Assembly (NCBI GenBank): GCA_944474755.1
Contig: OX104113.1
Coordinates: 58,362,074 to 58,426,073 of the forward strand
Origin: Limnoperna fortunei
Lineage: Eukaryota; Mollusca; Bivalvia; Mytilida; Modiolidae
Direction: 5' to 3'
DNA: 64,000 bases
In this document: piece by piece, positions 12,000 to 24,029 of the stretch
How the letters are laid out: every line of letters begins with the position of its first letter
How positions within the stretch are numbered: position 1 is the first letter of the stretch
The notes under the pieces: generated by a model
The model's database searches: none
What the model saw: only the letters and a program-made list of their open reading frames with translations
Told to the model about the DNA's origin: nothing
Made by a program: the position numbers and the translations under genes

Positions 12000-13560
12000 G
12001 ACAACAGCATATGACAAGACGTCTTTATAAGGACACCTCACGACGATAAACAAAGGATATCTCGCGATAAGCTGTTCATGAAACAAATGGACGACGAAAG
12101 ATGTGTTTCACCCTTGCCCTTCCAAGCTACAAGACCACGTCTACCCAACAATATGAATCAAGCTGTTCAGAGAGCAAAAATGTTGGACACTAGTCTAAAA
12201 AAGAACCCGTGAATAAGGCATACTTCATTGAATTCATGGGAACCATACTGGACAACAACCACTCGGAAGTTGCTCCACCGTTAAAGGAAAACGAGGAATG
12301 CTGGTACCTTTCACTATTCGGTGTCTATCACCCGAAAAAGCCCGATAAGATTCGTGGCGTCTTTGATTCCTCAACAAAATACAACGGAATTTCTCTGAAC
12401 AACGTTTTGTTGACAGGTCCAGACCTGGCTAACAGTTTACTCGGGGTTCTTGTACGCTTTCGGAGGAAAAGATTACCGTAACAGCCGATGTGCAGCACAT
12501 ATTTCATTGCTTCGTGGTTCGAGACGACCATCGAAATTACCTACGTTTACTGTGGTACGACAACAACCCAGATGATGACTTATTTAGTTCCTAATGCGTG
12601 TTAATGTATTCTGGAATAGCCCGTCACCAACAGTAGCCACTCTAGGTCTTAGAAAATCAGCGTTAGAATCCTAGTCAAAATACTGTAGCCATGTACCGAA
12701 CTTCGTCATCAACGATTTCTATGTTGACAATGGTTTTACCTCTTGTGCAACGCCGGAAGAAGCAGGTACCTTTCCTCCCAGTGATCTTGCTCGTAACCTA
12801 AAAGACTTGAACTTGGACGCAGATGATAAGCCTCGGACTTACATGGAACGTCAACACTGACAACTTCGTTTTTCAGCTATCAGGAAGATAACCAGTCGCA
12901 CGAAGAGGTAATACTCTCCACAATCAATAATATCTTCGATCCGCTCGGGTTTCTTGCTCCTATTATTATTCACGGGAAACTTTTGCTCAGAACACTAGTA
13001 TCAAAAACCATAGTCTGGGATCAGACTGTATCAGACGAGTTGGCCATTGAATGGGAAAACTGGAGGGAATCCCTGCACTAAATTGAGAATCTACGCATTC
13101 CACGCACATATGTGGCTAACCTTAACAAAGCCAACAGAAGGAAACTACACGGAATTCCATTTCAGCCGTTGTGTACTTTCGAACCATAGAAACGGTTTGG
13201 GAATCACAAATTGGATTTGAAAGACGAAAGTGGCACCAATAAGCGGCCATACCATCCCTCGACTAGAAAATATGTGCTACTGTGCTTGCCGTAGAACTCG
13301 CCCAAAGTGCTATTGATCACCTTCAACTTCCTATCGACGAAGTAAAATATTATAAGAATTATAGATTCTACACTTACGCCGCCAACAGAGTGGAGAAATT
13401 TCTGAAACATAGCAAGCCCGACGATTGGAACTATGTGATTACTAACTTGAACTCGGCTGATTCAGGAACTAGATTTTTCCAACCTTCTGATATACACGAC
13501 AGCGATTGGCTTTTTGGAACGAAACGATTGCTTAACGTTCAGTCGTAGACAACAGACGCA
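12000..13560 (+). pseudogene. BEL/Pao reverse transcriptase remnant
   Basis: The open block 12209-12481 carries the conserved stretch GVYHPKKPDKIRGVFDSSTK and LLTGPDLANSLLGVLVRF. A frameshift leads into ADVQHIFHCFVVRDDHRNYL (first catalytic Asp kept). Near 12718-12731 the active-site box reads FYVDNG, where family members have YVDD, so the second catalytic Asp is Asn. Degraded RNase H/linker text follows to about 13560. Neighbouring domains are in the expected order. Confidence 0.85.
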
Positions 13561-13666
13561 ACCCAACATACTCTTGTGTAACCTGAAACGGACAAAGAGA
13601 TCCGATCTGTCGTAAAAGTCGCCAAAACTTGTACTCTGGATCACATACCAACTTGGGAGGAGCGAT

Positions 13667-15230
13667 GTGCCGACTTTTCATCGTGGTCAAAATTTGACTC
13701 GGTTCATTGCTGTTCTCAAAACCGCTGCCCGCAAACTTCATGAGCACAAATTAACATCTATGTGTTCACCGGTTGATATTAGACATGACGCTGAACTCTT
13801 CATTATCAGGGAAGTTCAATCCCGTATATTTGGCGATGAGATCGATTGTCTTCTTCATGCGGAACCAGTTTCTCGTAAAAGTGCATTTGCCAAACTAAAT
13901 CCATTCTTAGATAAACTCGGACTTCTCAGAGTTGGCGGACGCAAAGTGAAATCGGACCTGCAATTCAGAGAAAGGCTACCTCTAGTAATCCCAGGACGTC
14001 ATCATATCGCCAACTTACTCATTCGACACTTCCATCATCAAGTGAAACACCAAGGACGACATTTTACGGAAGGATCTATTCGAGCTGCTGGATTCTGGAT
14101 CGTAGGCGCTAAAAGGAAAATATCCTCAGTGCTTCATAAGTGCGTCTTATGCCGAAAACTACGTGACAGACAGGAATCTCAAATAATGGCCGACTTGCCA
14201 GCAGACAATCTAATAAAAAATTAAATTTTTCACAAGCTCCCCCTTTTTGTTATTGTCGTTGTGAAGATCTAACAACATCCCATTACAGGTTTAATTTTAA
14301 TTAGATTGGCCTGCAGATCGTCTAAACCCGTCACCGCCATTTACCAACGTTGGAGTGGACGACTTTGGGCAATGGTAAGTGGTTGCTCGCAAAACACGTG
14401 ACGGGCTTGCAAGGATAAAAGATGGGCCATACTTTTTACCTACTTAATGACCAGAGCTGTGCACATTGAACTCGTGGACGAAATGAGTTCTTCTTTAACG
14501 CCCTTACCCGTTTCACATCAATCCGCGGGAAAGTGAAAACATTCCGATCTGACAAAATAGGAGTCGACGCAATAAACGTTGAAGACAATCAAATGCGAAA
14601 ACATTTGCTCGAATCGGGAACTGTTTGGATATTCAATGCACCCCATTAGTCCCACATGGTTGGTGCTTGGGAACGGATGATCGGGATCACTAGAAGCCTT
14701 CTCGACTCTATGCTTCTTGAAAATCCAGGACAGACCTTAACTCTCGACGCGTTTAACACGTTCATGGCGGAGGCAAGTGCCATCATCAATTCTCGACAGC
14801 TTGTTCCAGTCTCATCGGACTCGTAGAACCCGCTCATCTTGACACCCTCTATGCTACTAACGCAGAAAACGGACTACGTAATTTTCGTCGGCACAAGTGA
14901 GCCATTCTCCAAACAGGATCTCTGTCTAGCGGAGTGGAGACGGGTTGGGGCCCTCTTGAGCTTGTTGGTGCAGATAGCGCGAGGAATAACTATATCTACT
15001 TCAACGACGAAGGAAGTGGACAGAGCTACAGAGAGACATTATCGTCTTATCCGTGAACTTAGATCGTAACAAATGGCTTACAGGACTTGTGACCGACGTC
15101 TTTAAGAGTGAAGATAGACACTAGGAAAGCAGAAGTGCGTGTCATCGCGGACGGGAAACCCGCAACATATTCTCGACCGATAGTCGACATGATTCTTCTG
15201 GTTGACAGCATCTTGTAACTTTTCACAAGG
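13667..15230 (+). pseudogene. BEL/Pao integrase remnant
   Basis: An open stretch (13667-14224) contains the zinc-binding HHCC domain (HHQVKHQG ... KCVLCRKL). The core follows in broken frames: GVDDFGQW (first Asp, about 14355), FRSDKIGVDAINV (second Asp, about 14545) and GAWERMIGITRSLL (catalytic Glu, about 14665). All three acidic residues survive although the frame does not. MTPSMLLTQKTDYV at 14839 and the C-terminal piece to about 15200 match the tail of BEL integrases. Confidence 0.85.
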
Positions 15231-15538
15231 GACTATTCCAGTGTACATATAACTGTTTCTTTCGAAACATTTGAGACTTCCGAGTGGAACCCGCCTAGGT
15301 CTGGCTAAGGAACACGTCGTTCCTTCCCACGCCGTGCGTAGCGACGATGGAGCAACAGATCTATTATTCCCATTTGGCAACGCTGGAAGCCACACAACTA
15401 TGGAACTCCAGAACTTCAACTGCTGGATCGTTTTCTGATTTGGATTTATGTGATATTAATTGAATGTTGGAATATATTCGTTTTCATATGTGTTAGCTAG
15501 TAATATAAAGAAACATTCACAAGAATATTTGGCGGGGA

Positions 15539-15660
15539 GTGTACTGTAATTAAATTTACAAATATTTATTCCTTCTTGGATTATTAATTATCATTTTAAG
15601 ATTTAAGTTTGTAGAAATAACCACGTCTCTTTATTCTTCTGGATCGGTTCCGCATCACAG
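15539..15660 (+). repeat. Candidate 3' LTR of the BEL/Pao element
   Basis: A purine-rich GGCGGGGAG ends at about 15538 and is followed by TGTACTGTAATTAA, a plausible LTR start. A possible end at CACA lies near 15659. The matching 5' LTR is absent from the window, so the length is a guess. Confidence 0.4.
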
Positions 15661-15943
15661 ATTTTTAAATTTGAGCAAATAAGTGAATTTAATGTATTCA
15701 GCATTAAATTCCTTTATCGAAGGAAGACTGACTAGTATAGTTGTTGGCTGTTGTTGCTTTCGCTCTAGTATTCTTTAAACACATGATTGGTGATTGGTTA
15801 AACCTGTCTTAAAATAGAAAAACCCAAATCGAGGTTCGGTCTTTTTGAAAATCGCCTGCAAGGAGGTGACAGGAAAAATGTAGGTTTGGCAATCTAAATT
15901 TTTTAAACCCTCCCACCCACCTCCATTACATAAACGCACAACG

Positions 15944-16173
15944 TTAATACATTTTGTAATATATTTTGCTAATAATCTTGTTAATGAAATTGGTACTTCG
16001 CTTCCTTTTCTTGAATATTTTCAGGTATTGGGACAGCTTGGAGCTTGAGGATTGAGGAGCCTTGCAAGGAAAAAACACAGTCTTGTTATCGCCGTGGAGT
16101 GTGAGAAGAGTGCAAATGGTGGTTTCGGACAATAAGGCAGATTTTTCACTGCACTGGCCCCCCTTTTTATTAA
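15944..16173 (-). CDS. Possible alternative last exon (minus strand)
   Basis: The minus strand reads TTTTCTAGTTGACAG and then stays open in phase 1 for 75 codons to a TAA. The conceptual product has CSEKSALLSETTICTLLTL, then a Cys and a basic KKRKRS patch, and is more GC-rich than its surroundings. The phase is compatible with exon 17347-17421. The polypyrimidine tract is weak, no AATAAA follows, and the segment could be a repeat. Listed as a candidate only. Confidence 0.25.
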
Positions 16174-16328
16174 CTGTCAACTAGAAAATATCTAAATTCT
16201 GGAGTAACCTCTGTTTCCCAGGGTTGCTCATCCCCCATATATATCAGTTGCTAATTCATTTATGGTCTGCCATCAAGTTGCGGCGACCAATATATAGACT
16301 TGAACTTTAATCTTATCTTATATTTCAA

Positions 16329-16384
16329 ATATATATATTTATTTATTTATCTATTTATTTATTTATTTATATATATATATATTA
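16329..16384. repeat. AT/ATTT low-complexity run
   Basis: Mixed (ATTT)n and (AT)n repeats. Confidence 0.9.
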
Positions 16385-17346
16385 TTGTATAATAAAGCTG
16401 TGGCCAAATACTGCCAATCTAGATCTTTGTTTTTATTCAGCATTCTCTGAGATAAAATATGTCTGTATGTGTCAATAATATTTGTTTACACGTATCCAGT
16501 AACTTGTCTACTGGCATACAGTACCGGCGAGTTGCGTGTAAACGAACGTATGCGTTTGCCGCGTAAAACGTTTCATCAAGATGTAGATATTCATCAGGAA
16601 ATTAATCGTGCAAAAAGTAAATTTAAAGCAACATGTGTGATATAAGTTGGAACTGAAAGCAAATTATTTAAAACTTATAACGGTATCTCATGTTGTTTAT
16701 TTGTCCAGTACCCATTAGGTGTTTAAATTATTTTATTATTTTTATTTTTTAATTTAATTTGATTTTAAATGTTTTCGAGCGTTTAAAGTAGCAAGTACAT
16801 TTTCCGTATTTTGATTATTGACCATTCTCTATTTATAAGATTAATGCGTCTCACTTCAGTATGGTTTGGTCTAAAAGCTTTTACAGAACGTCATATGAAA
16901 ATTTGTGCTTAACGTGAAGCGTATATAATAACAACAAAATATAACAAACAATAAAAAGCAGAGCGAAAACCTCGTTATTACATCCTCCGTGGAACCGTTA
17001 TAGATGGAGAAACACGCGGGCGGAAGCTGTTCGGAATTTTAATTCCTCAACATATAGTAAACGAGATGTGCAGAATCATTATATTATATTATATTATTCG
17101 CGACAAAGATCAACAAAGATTCTCATAGGAATCTGGGAAAGAGCACCTAATAGTTTGCGAACAATGTTTTGTTTGTTTTAGATACTATATAGTTAGATAA
17201 TGCATTGCAGTGAAAGCATTTGTATACCACAAGATTGCAATAGTACACAGAATGTAAGAAGCCTATAGCAGAAACTAATTCTTGGAAACAAATTGGTCTC
17301 CTGCTTAAAGCATAAATGTAACAGTTAGCAGAGCATTTATATTTAC

Positions 17347-17421
17347 CTTTTAAGATAGCAAACGTCACATTTGAAGAATTTTCTGGAATATAAATTCGTC
17401 CGGTCACGCGTTCTGTTTTAT
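17347..17421 (-). CDS. Internal coding exon of the minus-strand membrane-protein gene (inferred)
   Basis: The minus strand shows a 3' splice site TTTTCTTTTGACAG, a 75-bp open exon and a 5' splice site AAAAG|GTAAAT. Both junctions are phase 1, so the exon is symmetric and can be skipped without changing frame. It encodes 24 complete codons including TGRIYIPENSSNVTFAILK, with two N-glycosylation sequons (NSS and NVT), which fits an extracellular segment. The first base pair of codons joins the G left by exon 30385-30676 to give Asp. The low-complexity flanks and TE-filled introns leave this short exon as the clearest island of coding-like sequence between 15.7 and 30.4 kb. Identity of the domain is unknown. 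Confidence 0.5.
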
Positions 17422-17540
17422 CTGTCAAAAGAAAACGTTCCTGATTATAGAGTAAAGCTTTATATAAACTAATATATCCGCTCATATAACAATATTTAAA
17501 CACTACGAAATAAATAATTTATATTTTGTTAAATATAAAT

Positions 17541-17735
17541 GGAGACCTCAGTAGTCCTGTGGTTAATGTTGTTAATTATTAATGACGTGCCTGTCGTCAA
17601 CAGTGAGGTTGAGAAAATCGACAAGGAGTTTCGAAGAAGGCGGGTTATCATTGGTTACTTCGGTTTTCTCCCCCATTAAACACTAGACACCATAAAATAG
17701 ACGAAAGTGGCGTGAAACCCAAAACAAACAACTTT
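17541..17735 (+). mobile_element. SINE, Meta-like 3' tail
   Basis: The 195-bp unit starts GGAGACCTCAGTAGTCCTG and ends GAAAGTGGCGTGAAACCC followed by a CAAAACAAACAA tail. The 3' end closely resembles the reverse complement of the insert at 54445-54606 (GAAAGTGGCGTTAAAACACC). The shared tail points to one SINE superfamily, possibly the MetaSINEs described from molluscs; this is from memory and unverified. Confidence 0.65.
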
Positions 17736-18385
17736 AGGTGTTAAGCGTATATTTTATCTATTTGTATATCGAATCAATCTCTAGTATTATATATTATTCA
17801 AATTAAGTTTTCAACTTGTGAACTCTACCCATTCATACCTTCACATACATAGCAGCATGTGATATTTATTACTTATACCGTATTACAATATAAAAATACC
17901 CCCTGGTTTATTCCATCACGCGAAGGAAGAGAGGAGTTGATTGATTGATCGTGCAAGAAGCATGGCACCCTACAAAAACGCACTTTGGCGAAAAACATCA
18001 AAATTTTAAATAGATGACATCAACGTTATTGACTGTTTGAAGAGAATATAAACAAAAAGAAGACAAATGTTGCTGCACAGCATGAATTCGCCACAGAATT
18101 TTTTTGCATTTTGAACTCGTGTTTGATGTTGTGATGCAGTTTATCAATTTTACAGAGAGTATTATTTTGTTATTGTTCTGTTTATGGCTGAAGACAGGGT
18201 GGAAGACAAGGTGGTATATCTGTGCCACAAATTTGTTATAAACAGTGTAAAAATGAATTTGTCGTTGCCATAAATTTAGTCCGAGAATCCACTGCCGACT
18301 CCACGCATAAAGAAGGCGTTGGACAGCAGAGGATTCTCGGACTATCATAAATTATGATTGATCAGTAGTGCATTTTACGGATTTT
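17736..18385. other. No gene; short hairpin at 18277-18344
   Basis: Intron-like. The minus-strand frame 17998-18348 runs through a hairpin and has no motif. Confidence 0.5.
18277..18344. repeat. Hairpin with perfect 14-bp arms
   Basis: TAGTCCGAGAATCC at 18277-18290 is exactly complementary to GGATTCTCGGACTA at 18331-18344, with a 40-bp loop. It lies just upstream of the start of the retroelement at 18386. Confidence 0.8.
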
Positions 18386-21300
18386 ATGGGTAGAAAATAT
18401 GACAGAATATCCAACAAACGCAAACGAAGTGATAGTTCTCCGACAACAACAAAAATAGCCTCAAATATAAACGAGAGGATCGACTGTCCTTGTACACCTA
18501 TTGCTAATCAATTAAACAAGTCACATAAAGTTTTATGTGGTCAACAATAAGTCACACCAATAACCTCCACAATGCACCACAACACCCCCGAAAAAACATC
18601 ATACATCATACTACATAAACCGATGGTAGTAAAAGGTTAGGACTTGGGTCAATCACCAATCTTCAGCAACCCCCTTAACTAGTTTCTGTTATCCAGGACA
18701 TTTATGTTCGATTGCAGAAACTTGACTCAGTCCCAAATTAATATTTACCTGTTATCGATGAGCACCTTTAGAGAATAGAAAATAGAATTTAAGCCTGGAA
18801 GCTAATGTATCGGGCATTAAAAACTAACTGAACCAAACGTGAAAGAGTAAACGATAGTGAACGTCGTACATAGAATTTTGAACACACAATCACATCGAAT
18901 TTAAAAAAAAACAATTATACAATGAAAATATTGATCTTAAAGAAATTCAAACCGGGTCAATGAGAGACAATCTGATTTTTACATTTTAAACTTGACTGAA
19001 ACAAGTCAAAATGAAACGCCATAACATACGGAAGCATTAGTAAAAGAATTTATCGTTAAAAAGCCAGAAAATACACAATTTCATATAGTTCATCGTCTTA
19101 AAAGAAGACCAGACAACAAACCACGCAGCATAGTTGCATAATTCGAAAAATGTAAAGACCGAAATCGTATACTACAAGTCGCTAATGAAAAACGCGAAAT
19201 GCTGAAAACTCTCCAACGAGGTGTTTAAGAACAGCTACCAAAAGAAATTAGAGATCGCCCTATTTTCCAGAGAGAGCTAAGGCCCAAAAAATCAAGTGAA
19301 ATTTACAGCTGACAAAATCATTGTTAAACTTAGACGTATGATCTACCCGTCAAATTCAGACAAAAGTTCTGAGTTCCTGGATTTAATGAACAGATTTGAA
19401 CCTACATTATATTATAGAAAAACATCACCTAAGAGGCAGACCTCCTGTGTAGGACAGACCAACAAGAGGCCAATCTCATCCACCCAACTTAAATGTATTA
19501 TGCAATTAAACTTGTATCTGTATTTAATAGTCAACTTAAAATCACTTATCCTAATGTATGTGGTGTTAAAAGTAAACTTATATTACCAGAATTTTTTTAA
19601 AATAATTAAACAATATGATATTATTGTATGTACAGAGTCAAAATTAGATGATTTTGGCGTTTCAAATCTTTTAAATGGGTATAGCTATCGATGTAAAAAC
19701 AGAAAAACATGTCTGAAAAAAATCAGGCGAAATTGTGTTTATTTATAAAACTGACTTAAAACCCTATTTAAGAATCAGATTTCGTTCTAAGGGTAATTAT
19801 GCCTATTTAGCATATGAGACGATGAAAAACTGCTTTTTGGTTGTATTTATATTCCTCCTGGAGGATAAAAATATACTTGCAAAGATTCATGTCTTGTAGG
19901 CTATTTGATTTGTTCCCAATTTATTCGAAGTCCAGTGGCAGATCCAGGGGGGGGGCGTAAGGGGCGTACGCCCCCTTTAAAAAAGGAAAGGAAAAAAGAG
20001 AACAGGGAGGGTAACAACCAGCGCCAAAGGCAAAAATGTAATCCCCGCTCGTCCTCGCCATAAATTAATGCATTAACGATACCAAATAAAGGTAACTGAA
20101 CATTATAAAAACCTTGTGTTTAATAAATTCATTTTGATGCTTAGAAATTGCGAAAATGCAGGATTTTGCACCATTTTTTCGAAACCCCAGACCCCAGACC
20201 CCCTGCCGTAAATCCGCCACTGCGATGCGCGGGACGACCACTTCGTGGCCCTCCTCTTCCGATATCCCCTTTTTACTTCCCCCCTTTTCGAAAATCCTGT
20301 ATCCGCCCATGAACCCTTGAATTTGATCCACTTATTTCAGTTATTCACTGTCGGTTACGTGTATTCATCGATAACAAATCTAATTTATATAATAATCAAC
20401 AATCGACGAATCGTAATGTTAAACAGGTTCGTTGGACTGTCCGTGAGTGAATTATGAATTAGGAGTCGATCGATACAAATAATTTAGACTCAAAGACGAA
20501 GCTACTTTATTTCAAACTGCAAAGAAAAATTACTCTTCAAATAAGTCAGACGCTATTGGAGAAAAGAAATCTGAAAAAAATACCTGCAGAACTTAAAAGG
20601 CAGAAATGAATCGCAGTTACCAAAATTAAATTTAATTTGGAAAACAAAATTTGAAAACAATAAAAAAAATCATCCACATGAATTATGGAAAATAATTATA
20701 CAACTTTTGTAAGTCTATGTCTTGTGATAATGCAAAATTGTATGTCTTTGGCAAAAACTGGTGAAAAAATAATATTTCTGTGAAGATCTTAAAAGTAATT
20801 TATAACATGTATGATAATATCAAATCATGCGTTAAATAAGGTAATGAAACCTCCGGATTTTTCTACTGTGACCTTGGTGTTACGCAAGTGGAAAACTTAT
20901 CCCCCCCTTTTTTTTCTATATTAGTGCAAACAATATAATTGGTTTATCAATACAACTTCATTAATGAATGACAATTTGAGAGTAAATGTATTAATATTTG
21001 AACTGTTGTATCCTGATGACACTATTATTTTAGCTGAGCGTGCAATGGACTTATAGGAATTTTTTGTTTTTGAAAACTATTGTAGACAATGGAAACTATC
21101 TGTAAACGTTGATAAAACAAAATCTATTATTTATTTTTTCTAAAGGGAAATGTAGAAGAAGTCATGAATTTAAATTATGTGTTCAAACTGTAGAAGTTGT
21201 TGATAATTTCGCATATCTAGGACTATTTTTAACTATAATGGAAAATTTACTATAGCGAAAAAGAAACTGTGCGATCAAGCTCAAAAAGCTGTTTATGTTC

Positions 21301-21395
21301 TGTACGGGAAAATCAGAAATATTAATATACCGATGGATCTTCAACTGAAACTTTTCGAATCTTTTATTGAGCCTATTTTATTATACTCATGTGAA
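18386..21395 (+). mobile_element. L1-like non-LTR retroelement with ORF1, endonuclease and partial RT; interrupted
   Basis: ORF1 starts at 18386 (MGRKYDRISNKRKRSDSS). Later fragments contain MRDNLIF and FHIVHRLKRRPDNKPRS with NRILQVANEKREMLKTLQ (18960-19230), the hallmark of the RNA-binding ORF1p of L1-like elements. An endonuclease domain follows: YDIIVCTESKLDDFGVSNLL with NGYSYRCKNRK at 19616-19720. A 290-bp transposon (19933-20222) interrupts it. RT text resumes to NIPMDLQLKLFESFIEPILL at about 21320-21385, where it stops abruptly. The RT box is lost in broken frames. Many stops, dead element. Confidence 0.75.
19933..20222 (+). mobile_element. Short TIR transposon inside the L1-like element
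   Basis: Begins CAGTGGCAGATCCAGG and ends AAATCCGCCACTG. The terminal 7 bp are inverted and the next positions are mostly complementary. It has a G-run next to the left end and a C-rich right part. The CAGTGGCGGATCCAG-type end is common in hAT-like miniature elements. No clear target duplication. A related inverted fragment follows at 20223-20322, whose minus strand contains GCGGATACAGGATTTT, similar to the end of 8377-9008. Confidence 0.65.
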
Positions 21396-23490
21396 AAATG
21401 TGAAGTGCTGAATAAATATTTTTCATCCATTTCTAAGATCAATGACCAAAACCAACGTCCACCACCATTCGATCAAAGAACAGAAATTGATAGTATTGAA
21501 ATAGAACAAAGTGAAATTGTTGATATCTTAAAAATTTTAAATAAGGCATCGGGTTCAGATATCATAAGCCATAGGATGCTAAAAATATGTCCTCAAAAAG
21601 TCTAAGTACCTCTGCAAATATTGTTTAACAAATCGCTTCGGCAATATAAGATTCCATCTAATTGGAAAATTGCATCAGTGGTTCCTATCTTCAAGAAAGG
21701 TGATCAGTCTTTGTCACCTAATTATCGTCCTATATCACTTATAAGTTGTGTTGTGGTGGGAAGGTGAAAGGATTGTTCACAAACATCTACAACCATTTTA
21801 TTTCTAACAATCTTTTATATGAATATCAATTAGGTTTCTTTCCAAAATACTTTACGGTTCAGCGATTGCTTGAAATTTATAACTGTTTACTTAACTCACT
21901 AGAGAAGAAAGAAATTAACTGCTTCGTTTTTAGTAATTTTTCTAAAACGTTTGATAAAGTATGGCATGATGGTATCTTGAAGAAACTTAAAGCATATGAA
22001 GGATATGGAATAAAAACTAATCTCTATCTGTGGTTTGAAAACAAGAAAACAAAAAGTTGCTATCCACTCGTCTGAGTCACCCTTAAATAATATAACAGCT
22101 GGTGTACAACAAGGATCCGTCTTAGGACCCATATTGTTTATTATCTATATTAATGACATTTTACTTAGATTAAAATCTTTATGTGGACTATTTCCTGATG
22201 ACACATCGTTTATCTATTCCCATCATGACCGAGAACACATTAAAACGGTTATTGATCATGATTTGCAAGAGTTGGACGATTGGTTAAAAAAATGGCAAAT
22301 GTCATTTAACCCAAACAAAACTGAAATTGTCATCTTTTCGAACTCAGATGTAAATGATATAAATTTTAATCTAAATGATATTCATAATCCTATATCCGAT
22401 AGCCATAAACGCCTGTTCTTAACATTTAGCAGTGATGCTAAATGGAACACCCACGTTATAAACATCGTAAAAAGTGTCTCAAAACATCTGAACGTGCTCC
22501 GACAATTAAAAAATTAAGTTAAGTCGTGACAATTTGGAAAGGTTATATCTAGTATTTATAAGATCATTGTTGGAATATGCATCAGAAATTTGGGATAATT
22601 GTGGTGCTGGCAATGCCTCAGAGTTGGAACAATTACATGTAGAGGCAGCACGTATAGTAACAGGACTTCCTTTTTGTACATTATATGTAACATTATATAG
22701 AGAAATTTGTTGGTAAACTCTGGCTAATAGACGACTCAATCGGCGACTAAACATGTTTATAACAACTAAAACCTTGACACTCCAAATTATCTAAATAGAC
22801 TGGTACCTCCGAAGGTGCAAACACTGAGTGCATATCTACTAAGAAATGGTAAAGATATAATACTAGTACTTCCGTTTTGCAGGCTGTCGATAACTTCGAA
22901 CTCTTTTATTCCAAATACAATAAGGCAGTGGAATAATATTTATCTAAGTGTTCGGAAAGCACCCTCTATTGATGCCTTCAAGAATGTCTTGAAAACATCC
23001 GGTCTAACTTTAGAAGTGCCAAAACATTTTTCATATGGTCCATGAAAACTCAATATAATAGCACAACTGAGATGCTCTGCCTCCTTTCTTAACTATGATC
23101 TTTTTAGAGCAAATCTTGTTGTTAACCCTATTTGCAGATGTGGTGCCCTATAAAACAAATAACATTACTTTTTTGTCTGTCTCTATATAACAATGACAGA
23201 ATTCAACTGTTAAATTACCTAACTTGGCTTCCAAAGGGAATAAACATTTATATCAATACGCTTACCCAAGGAAGTAAAGATCTATCCTATGATGAAAATA
23301 TTCTCATTTTTAGAAATGTTTTTGAGTTTATTAAACTATCCAAAAGATTTACAATTACCTAATTTTTCCAAGTGGACAATCATCTCATCAGCACATTGTC
23401 TTTGGCTTTTTCCCTCTCTCACTCAATCTCTTTTTTTTTTCTCTTTTTTTCTTTTTGGTGAAATTTCATTATTTTGTATACTTCTGTTTT
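21396..23490 (+). mobile_element. Jockey-like non-LTR retroelement, 5'-truncated
   Basis: Starts within the linker before the RT (VLNKYFSSISKIN). It continues as EIVDILKILNKASGSDIISH, NYRPISLISC, NNITAGVQQGSVLGPILF and LCGLFPDDTSFIYSH, followed by WQMSFNPNKTEIVIF, then thumb text ELEQLHVEAARIVTGLPF and a C-terminal block ending near 23045. The catalytic box reads FPDD where FADD is expected. Frames break at about 21605, 21770, 22070 and 22515. The following 3' region to about 23490 ends in T-rich sequence. Same family as 9010-11145. Confidence 0.82.
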
Positions 23491-23668
23491 TGATTTATTA
23501 TTTGCTTGTAGCTCGTAAATTTTTTTTCTATTTCATTTAAAATGCACGATAAGGTACCTTATTATTATATATTTCATTGTAATTTCTATTATTCGATCAA
23601 ACGGGATTTAGCTCTGTTTGGGCCACTCAAATTGCACTCGGTAAGAATGATACCTAATTATATATTTA

Positions 23669-23880
23669 CAGACGCGGATACATGGTTTTAAGTTAGAGGG
23701 GCGCACCAAATAGGCGAGGGGTCTGGGGTTCCAGTGCAGTGCCCTGGTAGGGTCCCAGGGGGCGTAGCCCACCGCTATCTCTAAAGAAATAGCTTCTAAT
23801 GGGTCATTTTATATAGTGTTCGGACGATTATTTTTCCTTGTCAGATGCTTATTATTTGAACATGTTGAATCTAATTACAC
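23669..23880 (+). mobile_element. Truncated copy of the 8377-9008 TIR element
   Basis: Begins CAGACGCGGATACATGG, keeps GAGGGGCGCACCAAA, AATGGGTCATTTTA and CAGATGCTTATTATTTGAAC in order, then loses similarity. The right end is absent. Confidence 0.75.
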
Positions 23881-24029
23881 TTTTCCTATTGTAAATATTT
23901 TGAACTACGCATATTTATTAGGGGTTGGCAAAGCTTGACAGATTTTAGCTATAAGGTGGTAAATTTTAGAATTTATGGTAAATATAAGTCATTATACTAT
24001 TCCTATGGAAGGGAATATCCGCCAAACAT

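Larger units (their letters stand above)
11146..15660 (+). mobile_element. Degenerate BEL/Pao LTR retrotransposon
   Basis: In order on the + strand: gag zinc knuckles (11172-11275), an aspartic-protease-like domain (about 11430-11990), reverse transcriptase (about 12190-12900), a linker/RNase H remnant (12900-13560), the zinc-binding end of integrase (13667-14224), the integrase core (14340-14830), its C-terminal part (to about 15200), then a purine-rich tract and a candidate LTR start near 15539. This is the standard BEL/Pao order. Dozens of stops and frameshifts make it non-functional. The 5' LTR and most of gag are missing, cut at the junction with the Jockey-like fragment at about 11145. 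Family assignment is confident; end points are approximate. Confidence 0.88.
15661..17346. other. Intron-like sequence; one possible alternative exon
   Basis: AT-rich. It contains an AT/ATTT low-complexity run at 16329-16384 and the possible minus-strand exon 15944-16173. No other gene was supported. Confidence 0.5.

Noticed and set aside
17998..18348. 116-codon minus-strand frame
   Set aside because: It begins inside a hairpin and has no domain; chance open frame.
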